A stretch of 64,000 nucleotides of DNA from Jaapia argillacea MUCL 33604 (GCA_000697665.1 KL197742.1:292544-356543), one strand, 5' to 3'. Positions 10,303 through 23,945 are shown, counted from the first letter of the stretch. A program made the numbers and translations. Notes: generated by a model not told the origin, from the sequence alone.

Positions 10303-13300
10303 ATGCCTCTCACCCATCTGGAGCTGTACAACTTTAAATCATACAAAGGCCACCAAACTATTGGCCCATTCACATCCTTCACCTCTGTCATCGGTCCAAA
10401 TGGCGCAGGCAAGTCAAACCTAATGGACGCCATCTCCTTCGTGCTCGGTGTAAAGAGTAGGGAACTGAGGAGTAGTCAATTGAGGGATTTGGTTTATCGG
10501 GGACGGAGGATACCGAGGGGAGGAGGGGAGGGTGGGGTTGATGCTAGTTATGTTACTGGCGATGGGAGTGGACCTATCGAGCCTGACGCCGAGGCAGAGG
10601 TTGAAGGCGAAGAGGAAGGAGAGGATGAGAGGCAGGGAGAGGAGAAGAAGGCGTGGGTTATGGCTGTTTTTGTTGATAAAGATGGAAAGGAGTGGAAGTT
10701 CAAACGAACGACCTCGACTTCGGGTACCTCGTCGTACACTCTCAATGGCGTGGCAACGTCATATACGGCCTACACAGCGTTTCTTGCGAAACATTCGATC
10801 TTGGTACGAGCGAGGAACTTTTTGGTTTTTCAGGGGGATGTCGAGTTGGTTGCTAGTCAGAGTCCGGGAGCTTTGACGAGGTTGATTGAACAGGTGTGTG
10901 TTATCGCCAGACCATTTCCAACCGCCATTAGCCCTCTCTCCCTTACCTCCCTCCTCGCCCACAACCCCATCCCAATTTCTTATCACTAATATCCACTAAC
11001 GCTGATCCACTCGCAGATATCAGGTTCCCTAGAACTAAAACCCCTCTACGAAACCCACCTCGCCTCCCTCAACTCCGCAACCGAACGCGCAAACGAAAAT
11101 TTCGGAAAACGTCGAGGTGTCAATGGTGAAATCAGAGTTTTCCGAGAGCAGAAGAAAGAGGTGGAGGAGTTTGAGGGTGTCGTTGCTAAGCGCGTAAGTC
11201 GTTTTCTGTCTTTTGCGTCTTTGGCCTTGCTGATTGACCGGTTGAATGGACTTTTTCTTGCCTCTCATCCCCAACTGAACGTTCCCCTCCATTTGAACGA
11301 ACGACAGGACGAACTGACACTCCGCCGCCATCTCCACACCCTCTTCCACATTGAAGATTCACTCGACACTGCAACCCACACAATCCGTACACTAGCCACC
11401 TCTCTCCCTCCTCTCCTTTCTGCCTTGAAAGAGAAAGAGGAGACCTTGGAGGAGAAGAGGAGGGAGGAAGCGAGAGTTAGAGGGGTATTTGGGAAGAAGG
11501 AGAGGGGGGTTAAGAAGGGTGAGAGAGGGTTGGAGGGGAAGGTCTGTTCTCGTTTCTTGGGTGTCTCATCGTCCAACTCAACCCCATGTACCACCCTTGA
11601 AATGACAGAAACCAACCCTGATAACTCTAACAACACAAATAACCCACTCTACCGGTAAACTCCGTCGAGCCCAAACGAATAAGGAGCAGTTACTTGTTGA
11701 GGTTGAAAAGTTCGAGAGGGCGTTGGAGGAGAGGAGGAAGGAGTTGGGGGGTGTTAGGAAGGATGCGGAGGAAGCTCAAGGTATGTTGGACTTTGTTGAT
11801 TAGGCGATTCTGTGGGAGAGAAGGAGGGTATATACGCGGTCATTCAAACGTTATGCTGATTTTTTGCGTGTAGAGAAAGCGAGGAAAGCGAGTGCTCATA
11901 ATGTTTCGTTGAGTGAGGAGAGTTTGGAGGAGTATAGGAAGTTGTGAGTACATTTTTCGTCTCCCCTTCCTCTTCTTCGCCCATAAACTTCCCCTTCCCT
12001 CGTCCGTCAACTTTCCCTTTCCCACACATCCATCTTACTCCCCCCCAAACTCATCTAATGAACCCCAACCTCCACTCCTTCCCTCACGTCACATTATCCC
12101 CTCACTTCACCCAACGTCGCTTGCCGACTTTTTTCAACTAACACAAACAATAAATAGGAAATCGGCGTCTCAGAAACATGCCATCACTGAACGACAAGCC
12201 CTTTCTACACTTTCGTTGCAGATGAAAGCTGATAAGAGAGGGTTGGCTCAGGTGAGTGTATTTCTTATCGGTTTTGCGTTTCCATTACTTCTTGGGTCTT
12301 GAAGTTGAAACCTTTTCATTGTCGAGCCTGCTTGTTTGGCATTTCGTCTCCACAGTATCATTTCAAGGATATCTTTTCTAACTGATTTTCGTTTTTTGCC
12401 AGATCAAAGACAAGTATGAACAATTTGAAGAGAGGAAGAAGAAGTTGAGTGAGGAGAGTGCTAGTGTTGGGGAGAGGAGGGCAGAAGTACGTTCTCTTTT
12501 TGTTTTCTGCGGTCTTGTCTTGCGGACTGATTGGGGAATGGTATAGTTGGAAGCGAAAGTGAGAGATTATCAAGGGGAATTGGAGAAGACTCGGCAGGAG
12601 TTGGATAACCAGACTTCTGAGAAGAATCGAGTTAGGTGCGTTCATCCTTCAGTTGGGAAGCGATTGGTTGAACCCTCTTGACCACACACAACTAGCCAAT
12701 TAACGACGGAACTTAATGAGAAACTACAAGATGTGCTGAACAAACTCCTCCAAGCTGGTATGGACCAACGGGAATCGGAACGAGAGATCAAGCTGAAAGA
12801 GGTTCTGGGCGGGTTGCAGAGGGTTTTCCCTGGTGAGATGTCTAGCCATGCTTTCTCTCTCCTTCATACTCCTTGGCTTTGGTAATCAAACTTGTACCGA
12901 GGGGTTGAGACGATCTCAACCCTTGGACGTTGTCGTGTCTTTTTGGTGCCTGATTTACTCACGGGTTTACAGGTGTTCGGGGACGAGTGGTGGAGCTGTG
13001 CAAACCTACCCAGAGAAAATACGAAGCTGCAATCTCGGTGGTCCTTGGTAGGAATATAGATGCTATCGTTGTGGACGAGGAGAAGACTGCTATTGATTGT
13101 ATCGAGGTACGAATTTTTTCACCTAATCCTCGAGTCTTTTGAATATTGACGCTCGTCATTCCTGTGGTGTACTCACGGTTCGGCGATGACAGTATATGCG
13201 CACTCAACGAGCCGGCCAAGCGACCTTCATTCCTCTTGATACTATACAAGTCAAACCCATCAATGATAAATTCAGATCATTCACGAGGGGTGCGAGGCTT

Positions 13301-16154
13301 GCTGTGGATGTTATCCAATACGGTTGGTTTCATCCTCTCTTTATTCACCCGGTACTCTGGCTTTGGACGTTCTTGCGGTTGATGAGTGGGCACGATGAAA
13401 CGAGATTATCCCGACACCATACCCTTGATCAACACGGTTATTGACTCATACTCAATTTTATAGAACCGGCGGTTGAGAGAGCGATCCATCATGCGTGTGG
13501 CAATGCGTTGGTTTGTGATACTATGGAGGTCGCTAGGTGGGTTTGTTATGATAAGGGGCAGGAGGTTAAGGGTATGTCCCTTTCTCTTCGCTCGCTACCT
13601 CTTTCTCTTTTGTAAGGGGGAGTCGGTAGTGGATTTGATCGAGGCGAAATGCGAGTTGATCCGAGTATGACCACTAACTTTTCCCGTCGTTCATAGCTGT
13701 GACGCTGGAAGGAACAGTCATCCACAAGAGTGGACTGATTACCGGTGGGCGGAGTACTCATGGTAATGGGAAGAAATGGGAAGAGAAAGATCTCCAAGGT
13801 ATGTGTGACCAACCCCACCTTGTCCTCCCTTTGAATGGTTTCACACCCATGATTTTTTAACAGGTCTACAACGCGTCCGTGATAACTTGATGGGCCAATT
13901 ACACGACCTCCAAAAGTCCAAGCCTCGTGGGAACTCTGAGGAGAACCTCATTGCTGAGATTACAAGGATAGAGTCGGCGTTGACTGTGGCGAGAGATGAC
14001 CTGGTTCGTATACTCGTTGAGTACATCAAGTTGTGTAACTGATCGATCCTTGATTGCTCGACAGAGTGCTTGTAAACTCCGCCTGAACGGTATCAAGGAG
14101 GAATTGAAACACGTCACTTCCGAACTGAAGGAAACGTCCACGGCTCTTAAGAAGGTATTATCCGACCACCGTGCCCCTCCCTTCGCTATGCCACGAAGCT
14201 TCTGACGCTTAGTTTGCGTGGACAGGCACAAACTGCATTCGACTCCCTCCAGGAGAAGATCAACGAATTGGCCAGTGTGGTTAACGCTGCCGAAGACCAA
14301 GTTTTCGCAGCGTTTTGTCAGAAGATCGGGGTTGAGAATATTAGGGAGTACGAAGAAAGGCAGTTGAAAGTCGCCCAAGAAGAAAGTGAAGCCCGGCAGA
14401 GGTTTGACACGATGATTGCGAGACTTACTCATCAGTGAGTCTCAGTCTTGCTTTTTTGTAGTGCGAGGCGCACGCGGGCGAATGACTAACCTGGCGTGGG
14501 ATAGGATCCAATTCGACGAAGAGCAGTTACAAAACGTTCAACAGAGACTTGCTAATCTGGAGAAGACGATCGCGAACGAGCAAGAGAGCGGAGCGAAGCT
14601 AGAGGCTGAGAAGGTTGCAGTAGAGCAAGAGATCGAAGAAGCCGAACGTGCGCTGGCTACCCTTCAAGAGGAACGTGATGCGCTAAAAGAAGAGCTCGAG
14701 GAGCATGCTAAGGAGGTGGACGTGGCGAAGAAAGCGGCGGCAAAGGCTACGAAGGCGTATGATCAAGCTCTGAAAGAGATTGCTTCACGGGTCAGTAATT
14801 TGGTGACCCTTTCGCGAAATTACTGACTGCTTTTGGGTGTTAGAATGACGAGATTGAGAAACTGGGGTTGGAGCGTTCGGCTTTATACAGGAAGTGCCGA
14901 CTGGAAGATATCAAGATACCTCTGCTTGAGGGACATCTCAAGAACGTCCCGATGGAGGAGGTATGTCCTTTATCCCAACACGTTCCTCGTATTCTGCTTA
15001 GATCTTCGTGATTGGCAGAATCTTCGTAACGAAGTCGCCATGGATGTGGACGAGGATGACGACGGGACGCAACGTCCGAAGAAGATTCCGGATTACGGTA
15101 TTGAGGTCGACTTTGATGCTCTTACTGATGAAGAGCGAGAGGTATGTCTGACCTTCCCTTAGGTGTCGTAGCAAGTACTCACTTATTTACTTACTAGGAC
15201 GGATCCTCTGCGATCACGGCGAAATTGGATGAGGAGATTTCGAAGCTGAGTGCAGAGATAGAACGGATGGCTCCCAATATGAAGGCGATCGACAGGTTCG
15301 TGGAATCGCAATGCATGTGCTCCCAATCCGCTGATTGGCCCCAGACTTGAGGACGTAGAAGCGAAGCTCCTTGAAACTGAGAAGGAAGCTGAAAAGGCCC
15401 GCAAAGAGACGAAGACAGCTCGAGAGCAATTTAACGAAGTCAAGAAACGGCGGTAAGTTGCTCCCCGACGACGACGATGCTCGCATCTCTCACTTTCGCT
15501 GGATCAGCTGCGAACTCTTTAACAAGGCATACAACCATATCGCCGAACGCATAGACCAAGTTTACAAGGACTTGACGAAAGGGAAAGCAGCACCCATGGG
15601 AGGTGTGGCTTACCTCAGTTTGGAAGACAGCGAGGTAACCTTCCCTCCTAAGCTTGTTCACAAGCATCTATTCAACCTGATTTAGGAGCCTTACTTGGCC
15701 GGCGTGAAGTATCACGCCATGCCACCAATGAAGCGTTTCCGCGACATGGAGCAATTGTCAGGTGGCGAAAAAACTGTAGCGGCTCTGGCACTATTATTCG
15801 CTATTCACAGGTACGAGTTTCCCTTCGGTTACGCATTACATTGGCTGTTAACTTTGGCCAACAGCTATCAGCCGTCTCCATTCTTCGTGCTGGACGAGGT
15901 CGACGCTGCTTTGGACAACACGAATGTGGCGAAGATTGCCAATTATATCCGTTCACGGGCATCAGATGACTTCCAATTCATTGTTATCAGTCTGAAGGGA
16001 TCCTTGTATGAGAGGAGCAAATCCCTTGTCGGTATTTATCGGGATCAAGACCTGAATAGCTCTCGAACCCTCACGCTCGATGTAAGTCCGCTACCCTCAT
16101 TGTCACTTCCTGGATCTCAAGTGTGCTTGGTAGCTCACACAATACGACGACTAA
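10303..16154 (+). CDS. SMC1: Structural maintenance of chromosomes protein 1 (cohesin SMC1)
   Basis: SMC1 is the cohesin ATPase subunit that pairs with SMC3 to hold sister chromatids together in the nucleus. The start [16 protein letters not shown] is the classic SMC1 N-terminus; an in-frame upstream extension was not used. The Walker A motif GPNGAGKSN is at residues 31-39. Two coiled-coil arms flank a hinge (about 12973-13571: [20 protein letters not shown] and following). The C-terminal head has the ABC signature [15 protein letters not shown] and Walker [12 protein letters not shown] resolve 25 exons with frame-consistent joins: 10303-10893, 11017-11193, 11308-11541, 11609-11780, 11874-11943, 12158-12251, 12403-12486, 12547-12635, 12696-12832, 12973-13106, 13193-13322, 13464-13571, 13697-13798, 13864-14003, 14065-14154, 14226-14434, 14505-14790, 14844-14960, 15019-15141, 15198-15295, 15345-15452, 15508-15634, 15686-15810, 15865-16081 and 16134-16154. 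They give 1260 residues, the usual SMC1 size. The last exon is only 21 nt and encodes LTQYDD-stop, the expected SMC1 end. Confidence 0.96.
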
Positions 16155-16417
16155 GCCCGGACGGCCCACTGCAGTTATGTATCTATTCTCTATGCTATCG
16201 CTCTGAATGTTTCACTAGATGTAGCCTTATCAGATTGCTTTGCTGAGAACCCGCCAGTCAGTGTGCTCATTATCGATACCAATACAATAACAATGAAGGA
16301 GTAAGAAACAATGGATGCACAACAAGGAAAGGATGTTGAATTGTAACATACGAATAATATAATGCAAAAAACAAACAAATGAGCGGCGAACGCCAGGATG
16401 GGTACAATAACTGCGAC

Positions 16418-19400
16418 TCATGAATCATCTTCGGGAAGATAGAGTTCAATCTCCTCGTCTCCGCCAAAAGTGGTACGGTACTCCGGATTATGTCGCCTTG
16501 GACGCGTGTCAACCGGGAAAGGATCCTCTATATGGTCTCGAGGAGTATCGCCGAAATACGACTGCAGAGTGGATATATGGGCAGGCGTTGGGAGGAGGAC
16601 TGGAGGGGCTGGGAAATCGGACAAGCCAGACATCCGGGAGCCTCCCGTGTCGGATGTCATGTAGCTGGAACGGGCAAGATCAGCAGAACGGGGTGGCCCG
16701 AGACTCGCTTGAGAAACGATTCGATGTGAGGAGTGTGGGTCGTGCGAAATAGGATGCATCCCTAACGAATGCCCGGAATCACCGTCGATAAGAGATAAGT
16801 GGCCTGAGAGTGGACGTTCCCCTGAGACGGCGGGTGGTGTCAGAACGGCTTCCACGGTGCCTAAGCGGAACATTTCTAAACGCTTGGATGTCAGATACAA
16901 AACCTGACGGAAACAAAGGGGAGGTTACTGACTGATGGTCTCCTCGTCGAGCAACGACCCTTCTAAAATAGAAGAAGCGCGAGACGATTCCACATCCTCT
17001 GGTATGTTAAGGCTGGGTGCAAGGGTCGACATGTTCCCACGTTCACTGGGAAGTCTTAGAGGTAGAGTTGTGGTGTGAAGCGATCGTGCCGATGACAAGA
17101 TAGAATGCTGAGAAGAGGAAGGCATCATGTCGCTCGTATGATCCTGAGGACGTTCGCCTCGAAGGCCCCCATAACGGCTGCCCCACATTATGTCACTTAG
17201 GGGCGCCTCCACAGTCCCCGCGTCGGAAGCCTCCATTTCGGTTCTCAGCGCCTCCAGCTCTTCACTCAACTGTCGAGTCAAACTGAGGAAACCACTTTCC
17301 CCTCGACGGTGAGACCGAGCAAGGTCGACGGAAAAATTCTCGCTGGGCGCACGCGTACTGGGAGACTTCTGCATATGCTCGCTTGACGGCGTCCTGCTGG
17401 CGTCTTTTGAGGAGGGTCTATAAAAAAGGTCACGGAAACGTTCAAGGTCCTCCGTATTCCGGATAGGCTGAGGTGACAGCTGTGGCGACGATTGTTGCGA
17501 GACAAGATCCTGAGAAGAGGAAGATGGATCTTCCGTCGCGGCGGCGTGCTCGTGCATAGTCGGAGAGTCGATGATCTCCAAAGGAGAACTCGCAAAGGTG
17601 TGATTTGAGACGGGGTCTGAGGATTGGGTATGGTCATGATAAAAAGAAGGCCTTTCTAGGACATCAGAAAGTGCGGGTTTTCGACGGAAGCGAGACGGTG
17701 ACAGCCTATCATCAGTCTGCATGCCCTCGTCACGAGAAAAGGGATGGCGCCCGATCTCCCCGCGGTCATCGGTGGATTGGAAGGGAACATACCCATGACC
17801 CTCACTGGTCCCGAGTCCGCTATCTCGGCCTAGAGAATAACTCAAGACGTCTCCCATACCGATTGCATCACTACCACTCCTACTCCTGGAAGCTTGGACA
17901 AATAGGGGAGCGGGATAGTCTTCAGGTTCGGAAACAATAATAGCTTCGTTGACCACGGGCGAATAGAGGATTTCGTCGGTAACGACCTCACGAACATACC
18001 CGGAGGGTACCTGGGCAAATATCCGAGTGGAAGACGACCCGCTACCCTGCCGAGTAAGTTGGATGGGAGAATCTGGCACTTCGGAAAGGGCGTAGTGATA
18101 AGGGTGTTGTAACGTCACTTGAGGGGGAAGCCGATGACGGATAGATACATCGCTGATGTTGACCTTGTGACCAGATACCAGGATTTGTGGGGGTGAGATG
18201 GGATGTGGGCCCGCATAGGCCGACTTGATCGGCGCTGGCCGGATATACTCTGAGGGCGTCTGTTGAGAGGTCGACGTAGCATATGGATGAGTAATCCGAA
18301 TGGGAAGTTCAAAATCATGCTGGTGGCCTTCCGAAGGAGGAGGGGAGGAGATGGCGATTCCCACACCTTCTCCAGTTCGGCCAGATGGGGTAGGTGACAC
18401 ACCCTGCAAACCGCCAGGACTTGGAGCCGATCTAGTCATCATCGCAAGTGCAGCAGATGCAGGCGACAGGGCTCGACCTGAAATCGAAGGCGGAGAAAAC
18501 TCAAGAATGCCTCCACTATCCTTATGTCTCTCCTGCGTGGCTCTGCCATGATCTTCACCATGTAGGATCCTTCCCCTATTAAGCGGATCATGAACCTCCT
18601 GCAACTTCTCCTCGATCGGACTTGGCGAATCATGTAGCCCACATAATGCGACGGCAGTGACAGCGGTGGATTTGGCAGCTTTGATTGCAGATTGTCCCCA
18701 TGATTCATTTCGAGAGTGACCACGTCGATGTGACGTCGATTGTGATAGCGTGAGGGATTGCGAATTAGTATGCGAATGCGAGTGGGTGTGGGTGTGGGTT
18801 TGGGTGAACGAAGTCGTGAAGGTGCCGATACCAGTACATGACATAGTATGATCAGAGGTAGGAGCCGAGGTTACGACATGAACTTTCGGTGGCATACCTT
18901 GGCTTCCAAGGAACGTCCGGGCAGCCAAGAAATCAAGTTTTTCGCTCATCTTACCGCCAGTAGCTGCCGCATCACCGCCGAGTGCATCTTTACGAGCACG
19001 TTGCTGCTGGTGATGTTGTGAGGAGGCAACCGCCTTAGCCCGGGTTCGAGAAAGAGAGCGAGTGCGTTTGTTTTGGAACGACTGCTTTGCTTGGGATTGC
19101 CAAGCTTGGCGTTCTCGATTAAGCAACTCGCCGTCTTCGAGTACTCTAGATTTTCCGACATGAATATCAGCATATATCCGACAAATTGACCGGGACACCC
19201 AAATCCCAGGCTGGGAACGCACGAGGCGGAAACAGGAAACGCAGCAGGATAAGGAGACACACCTGGCTAACGAAGGTACGGGACTCGGCAAAGCGAGGTC
19301 ATCTTGGGCAAAACTTTTCGGTCGAGGTGGCCGAGGAGGCTTCGACTTCACGAAGTTGTCCCTGTTTCCCCCAGCTGCTCCATCCCGACCATTTACAGTG

Positions 19401-21313
19401 TTCTGACCATGACCCACAGCCGAGCCTCCACCAACCCCTACTCCAAAGTCAGCATCATCACTCTTCACATGCACCCATGAATCACCCGACTGTGATGACA
19501 ATGGCGGACTCCACCTCGCTACCGAGTTTGTGATCAAATCAGCAGCAGATCTCGACTTGTGCACAATCCGTCGCGGGGCTGATGATGATGGGCCCGGGCC
19601 GTCCTCACTGAAGCGTGAAACCATCTCCTCCTGCTGGATTGGACTCCCAACACCAACGCCGCCTCCACTGCCAACGACTGTCCCAACTTCGAAACTAGTC
19701 TTCTGAGCGGGGGGCGAAGGCCAAACAGGACTCCCAGGTGGGCTGACTATCCGCTTCCCCCATAACTTACTAGTCGTACCAACACCCGTGTCACTCGCGT
19801 CCGATGGGGATCCACCATCGGGCGAGGGTTGCTTGATTTTGAACCGAGGTCTTGGGAATAGCAAGGCATCACACCAAGTCTCCGCCGACAGCCAGCGCTC
19901 CTTGCCCTTTAGAGGTGAAGGTGCACGACGAGGAGTCGACCGTGATTGTTGTTGTGGTTGCTGTAGCTGTTGTTGGTTTTCGCCGCGAGCGACTGATCGG
20001 AGGTTGGGAGTGGATATAGACGCTTGGAGAATGGAAGCTCGAGGTGAAGGTCTAAGATGAGCTGGAACATCCAGCCCTTCGTCCTTTCCATGACCGATCG
20101 AGATAATCCCGAGAGTGGAAGGATTGTTTGGGGCAGTAAGTCTGATGGTGGGAGGAGTGAGATTGCCAAACTTGAATCTGGATCTCGGTTGACGTTGGGG
20201 AGGTGAATAGGGAAGAGGTGAGGGTCCAACGGGCGGTGCACTACGAGGGCCTTTATGAGGTTGCAGCACATCCTCATCCGCGGAGGAGTAAGCATAAGGA
20301 TGTCGAAGAGACTGAGGAGAGTGGTCGGGTGGCGGATGGGCCGTATTTGTCGGGGAATTTGACGGCTTCTTTGGTTTTCGTTTGGATAGCTGTGACGTTG
20401 ACGGGAGGAGGTTATCTGTATCGACGCGTGGACGGGTAGGGGCTCTACTTCGCTCCGAGACGGTTGCGGGTGGGGTGGGTAGTAAAGTTGAATAATAAGA
20501 GTTGAAATAGTCGTCCTCTCCAGTCCGGGACGCAACGGTATTGGCACGATCGCGTTGCTTTACGCTAGCTTTGCGACGAGGCTGGAGTCGATCTGTAGAC
20601 GAACTCTGTCGGAGTTGTCGGTGGGGTTCCTCACCCGCCCGAGAGGGACCACTGATCGCAGCAGAGAACCTCTTGCTCCCTTGCCCAAAGGTGAAGAAAC
20701 TAGCAAAACTACCGCGGCGGCTCGATCGCTCATCCTTGGTAGAAACAGTACTGGGACCGAGTCTTTGGCCTCGTTGGCTGGGCATAGGGACTTCACCGAC
20801 GCCCCCTGCTGCATCAAGGGTGACGAATGAAGGAACCGGGAAAGGACGCGTAGAGACACGCGTCGCAGGACGTGCTAGTGATCGTGCAGAGGTGGCACCA
20901 AGGCTTTTCCGACTTGGATCCAGTATCCCTGAAGATACCGTCATTTCGGAAGCACCAGACAACGCCCGATTCCTCCCCACCCCCAACCTCCCTCTTCCAA
21001 TCTCAACCACATCCTCCCCAACCGAACCGTACTTCTTATCATCGCCTCCGTACCTCTGAAACAATTCTTGGTCACTCATTAACACGTCGTCCTCCCCGTT
21101 CTGTCCATCAAGCGGGTCTCCCCAACTATCGCGATCCTTGGGTTTGGTATGGACTTCAGGTGGTCGTTCGTACGGTCCATTATAAGGGATATAGTCGACG
21201 TCAGTGTCCCGTCCATTTGGGTTTTGAAGGTTCTGAGCCTTGTGACCGAAAGGCAGTCCGAAACGGGAAAAGCGAGAAACGGGTGTCGCAGGGTGAGTCT
21301 TGGTGGTGGACAT
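16418..21313 (-). CDS. Large disordered Ser/Pro-rich protein, function unknown
   Basis: No family was recognised. Three exons read in frame: 19263-21313, 16933-19145 and 16418-16875, giving 1573 residues. The intron at 16876-16932 (57 bp) has a CTGAC branch site and joins phase 1. The start MSTTKTHPATPVSRFSRFGL was preferred over an in-frame ATG 120 bp upstream because the added residues are unlike the rest. Almost the whole protein is low complexity: Ser/Pro/Arg-rich, with Gln-rich (QQQLQQPQQQ) and alternating Thr/His (THTHTHSHSHT) tracts and many SP/TP sites. A short N-terminal block (DTDVDYIPYNGPYE, DQELFQRYGGDDKKYG) and the acidic C-terminus (GGDEEIELYLPEDDS) look the most ordered. It may be a phosphorylated scaffold or regulatory protein, but that is only a guess from composition. 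It is tail-to-tail with SMC1, 263 bp apart. Confidence 0.8.
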
Positions 21314-22075
21314 TAAGATGCAAAGTCGTAGGTAGAGAAGGTATTGAAGAGGTTGCCCAAAAGATGGCGGCCTTGATACGGGCCTGTCGCCAACGAAAAA
21401 CTTAAAACGTCGTAATATACGCGAAATCAACACTTGTGCTCACCGGTTGAGAAACGAACGTGCCAACTAGTACTGGCAATTTAGTCTAATGAGAGGCTAG
21501 GGAGCGGACAAAAAATTCAGCATGCTGGCAACGAAAGTCAACAGTGCATGGTGGTTTGAGGGATGCGAAAGCTTACCTTGGACTGGTAGGGCCCAAAGTT
21601 TGAGGATGAGAACTGGAATAGACGGGACCAGAATGGATAATTGGCACCTGTTGATGCCCCCGATTGGGTTCGAACCTTCGACTTCGCGATCCAAACAACC
21701 GCCCCCTGCCCCTAGCAATCGTTTCAAATCTCCCCTTTCACTCCCGCCTTCTGGAATTTCCGTGAACGCTGAAACACTTGCGCCCTCGAGCTAGAAGACG
21801 ACGTTCCGAGAGGGGGTTGTAGGGGGTTGTCCATTGTACACGGAACCTTCACAGTCCGCCATGTAATCTGCATTCCCCAGCCTCAGGGCGGCCATGTCAA
21901 CCCGTGAGTGCATCCAGCAGTACAAAGACAATCGAAACTACAACAACAGACAAAAGTACATCTCCATCATCATCTTCATCCCAGGAATACTCATCTACAT
22001 TTCCCCGATATCGCACACCACACGCCCAGAACTCGTCATCATTCCACCACCCTCTTGAACTTCAAATAGCAAGGT
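21314..22075. other. Intergenic region
   Basis: It lies between the start of the disordered-protein gene and the 3' end of the P450 gene, so it holds the promoter of the former. A GGTTCGAACC palindrome at about 21668 resembles a tRNA B-box, but no tRNA fold could be built around it. No gene was seen. Confidence 0.5.
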
Positions 22076-23945
22076 TCACCTAGCGGTCTCGCCTTTTCAC
22101 AGAACAATCGGCACGCGCCCACCAACCCATCGTGGAAATGGATTGCTCCGTACTCACCTGCTGTAAATCGTTCCTATTGGGCTTGGGGAAAGGCTTTGGG
22201 AACCTGCCACTCCCATCTACGAGCTGGTACTCGTACCCAGCCAAAAACATCGCAATGATCATCTTGATCTCCAACTTTGCGACCTTCATTCCTGTGCAAG
22301 GATGTCTCCCGGTACCCCACGCAAGATACGACATGTTCCCCTTCTTGTCCTCCTCCCTGCCTGCCTCGAACCTGAACGGATCAAAGGTATCGGGATTGGT
22401 GTAAATTTCAGGATTCAGATGGGCATCGGCCAGCGAGTAGGCCATGAATGACCCTTTTTCTATAATCTTGTCGCCAACGTGGAGGTCTTGGGCGACGTTC
22501 CGTCTCAAGGTCGTACCCGACAGAGTGAGACGAAGGCATTCACGGATGGCGAGGTCGAGGTTGGGCATATCATCTTCCCAAGCTGGGATCGGAATGGTGG
22601 CGAGACGTTTGTGTAAGGGATCGGGAGAGTTCGAGTCGGTGTACTTGTTCATCAATGAGGTGACCTCGTCGTGAATCTTCATCCGCCATTCCGGATTCGC
22701 AGCCAGGTGAAGGAGAAGCCAACATGCTGCAGGGCGGCGGACTTGAGACCTTGTCAACCAATGACTGAAAGCTTCACTTACAGTTCATGCCCGTATTGAT
22801 CACACCTGCAAACGTTACCCCCATGACAAACTGGTAAGTCATCAGCTTCAACTCATCCTGCAACGCAAGCGACGATTCCGATCACACTCACTTGGATAAT
22901 AGCCTTATTACTATCCCCTTCAGCAATCAGCAAGTCAAGCGCATCTTCTCCCAATACATCCGCCCTCCTCCTCATTTCCACATATCCATCCAATAAATCA
23001 AACATATCCTTCGTAGCCTTATCCTTCCCTCTCTTCGTTGGGGTCGGCAACCAAGGCCATAGTAAAGTAATCGGAGTCGCTGATTTTTCGAGGATCCAGT
23101 ACAGAGTGTAGAGGCGTTTAACAGTGGGGATGTCGCTTGAAAGTGCTTGACAGGTTGCCATCCTGACCGTCATTTGGAACACGAGCTGAGTGTCAGACAT
23201 GAGTCGTTGGATTCCAAGGACAAGACGCGGGGGTACGTACATCATTGACGTTCTCGAAAGGATTTATTCTACCCTCCTTTCCCCACTCCTCCATACGCAC
23301 TTGGATTTCATCGAACAAGCTCGGCAACACTGCCGTCGCCGGAGGTGAGTAACAGCGCTGGACGGACTCTGAACGACTATACTAACCAGTTTCCAGACGC
23401 TCCTTTCGAAGCAATAAAGCGACCCGCTTATTGAACCACGAAACACCCTCCTGCTCGGCGGGAGCCTGTTTCACCTTTATATCCTCCAACCTCGGAGCAC
23501 CGCCCATAAGAATCTTGTACCCCTCACTAAAATCCAAACTCTTATCGGTGAAGAACACTCTCCTCCCTTCCTCTCCAGACAACGCAACCACCCTGTGCTA
23601 ACCACCCCAATCGACAAAGAACCGGAGTTAAAGGTGGGTACTTTTGGAATCGGACATGAACCCCAACCCACTCACATTCAAGACCCAAAATTGGAACATC
23701 GCCTGCTTCTTCAAGTTTTCTCGCAAGAAATCATATCGCTTGGTGAAGAATGACCATGCATTCAAGATGGAGATACCGCCCAGTTGGTGGATAGCTCCTT
23801 TCTTGGGGAATAGCGTTGGGTAGGCATAATAGGTGATCAGGAAGAGGAAGCCTCCAAATGCAGCCGACGTCGCCAGGTTGGTCGAAGGCCAAGGTTCGTT
23901 AACCAATCTGGCGAACGACAGGGTTTCGTAGGATGAATTGGCCAT
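22076..23945 (-). CDS. Cytochrome P450 monooxygenase
   Basis: This is a heme-thiolate monooxygenase, probably anchored in the endoplasmic reticulum by the N-terminal helix (SAAFGGFLFLITYYAYPTLF). Exons are 23676-23945, 23387-23597, 23241-23329, 22892-23185, 22782-22857, 22158-22726 and 22076-22087, giving 506 residues, a normal P450 length. Visible motifs are the K-helix E-x-x-R (RECLRL), the PERF-like region (FDPFRFEAGREE) and the heme loop AWGTGRHPCTG with the axial Cys; Trp replaces the usual first Phe. The I-helix reads FAGVINTGMNS, lacking the usual acidic residue before Thr. The last exon is just 12 nt (TAR-stop); reading through its weak intron would instead add about 26 residues, so the C-terminus is uncertain. 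The start was chosen because a TATA box lies 56 bp upstream; the in-frame ATG at 23990 would sit almost on it. Family number and substrate are unknown. Confidence 0.92.

Noticed and set aside
20541-21405. Plus-strand open frames over the disordered-protein gene
   Set aside because: They are antisense shadows of a GC-rich coding exon; the minus frame is continuous and splice-consistent.
21640-21725. Possible tRNA gene on the minus strand around GGTTCGAACC
   Set aside because: The B-box-like word is a palindrome by itself. The T-stem has mismatches, no A-box at proper spacing was found and the anticodon stem-loop lacks U33 in the best fold.
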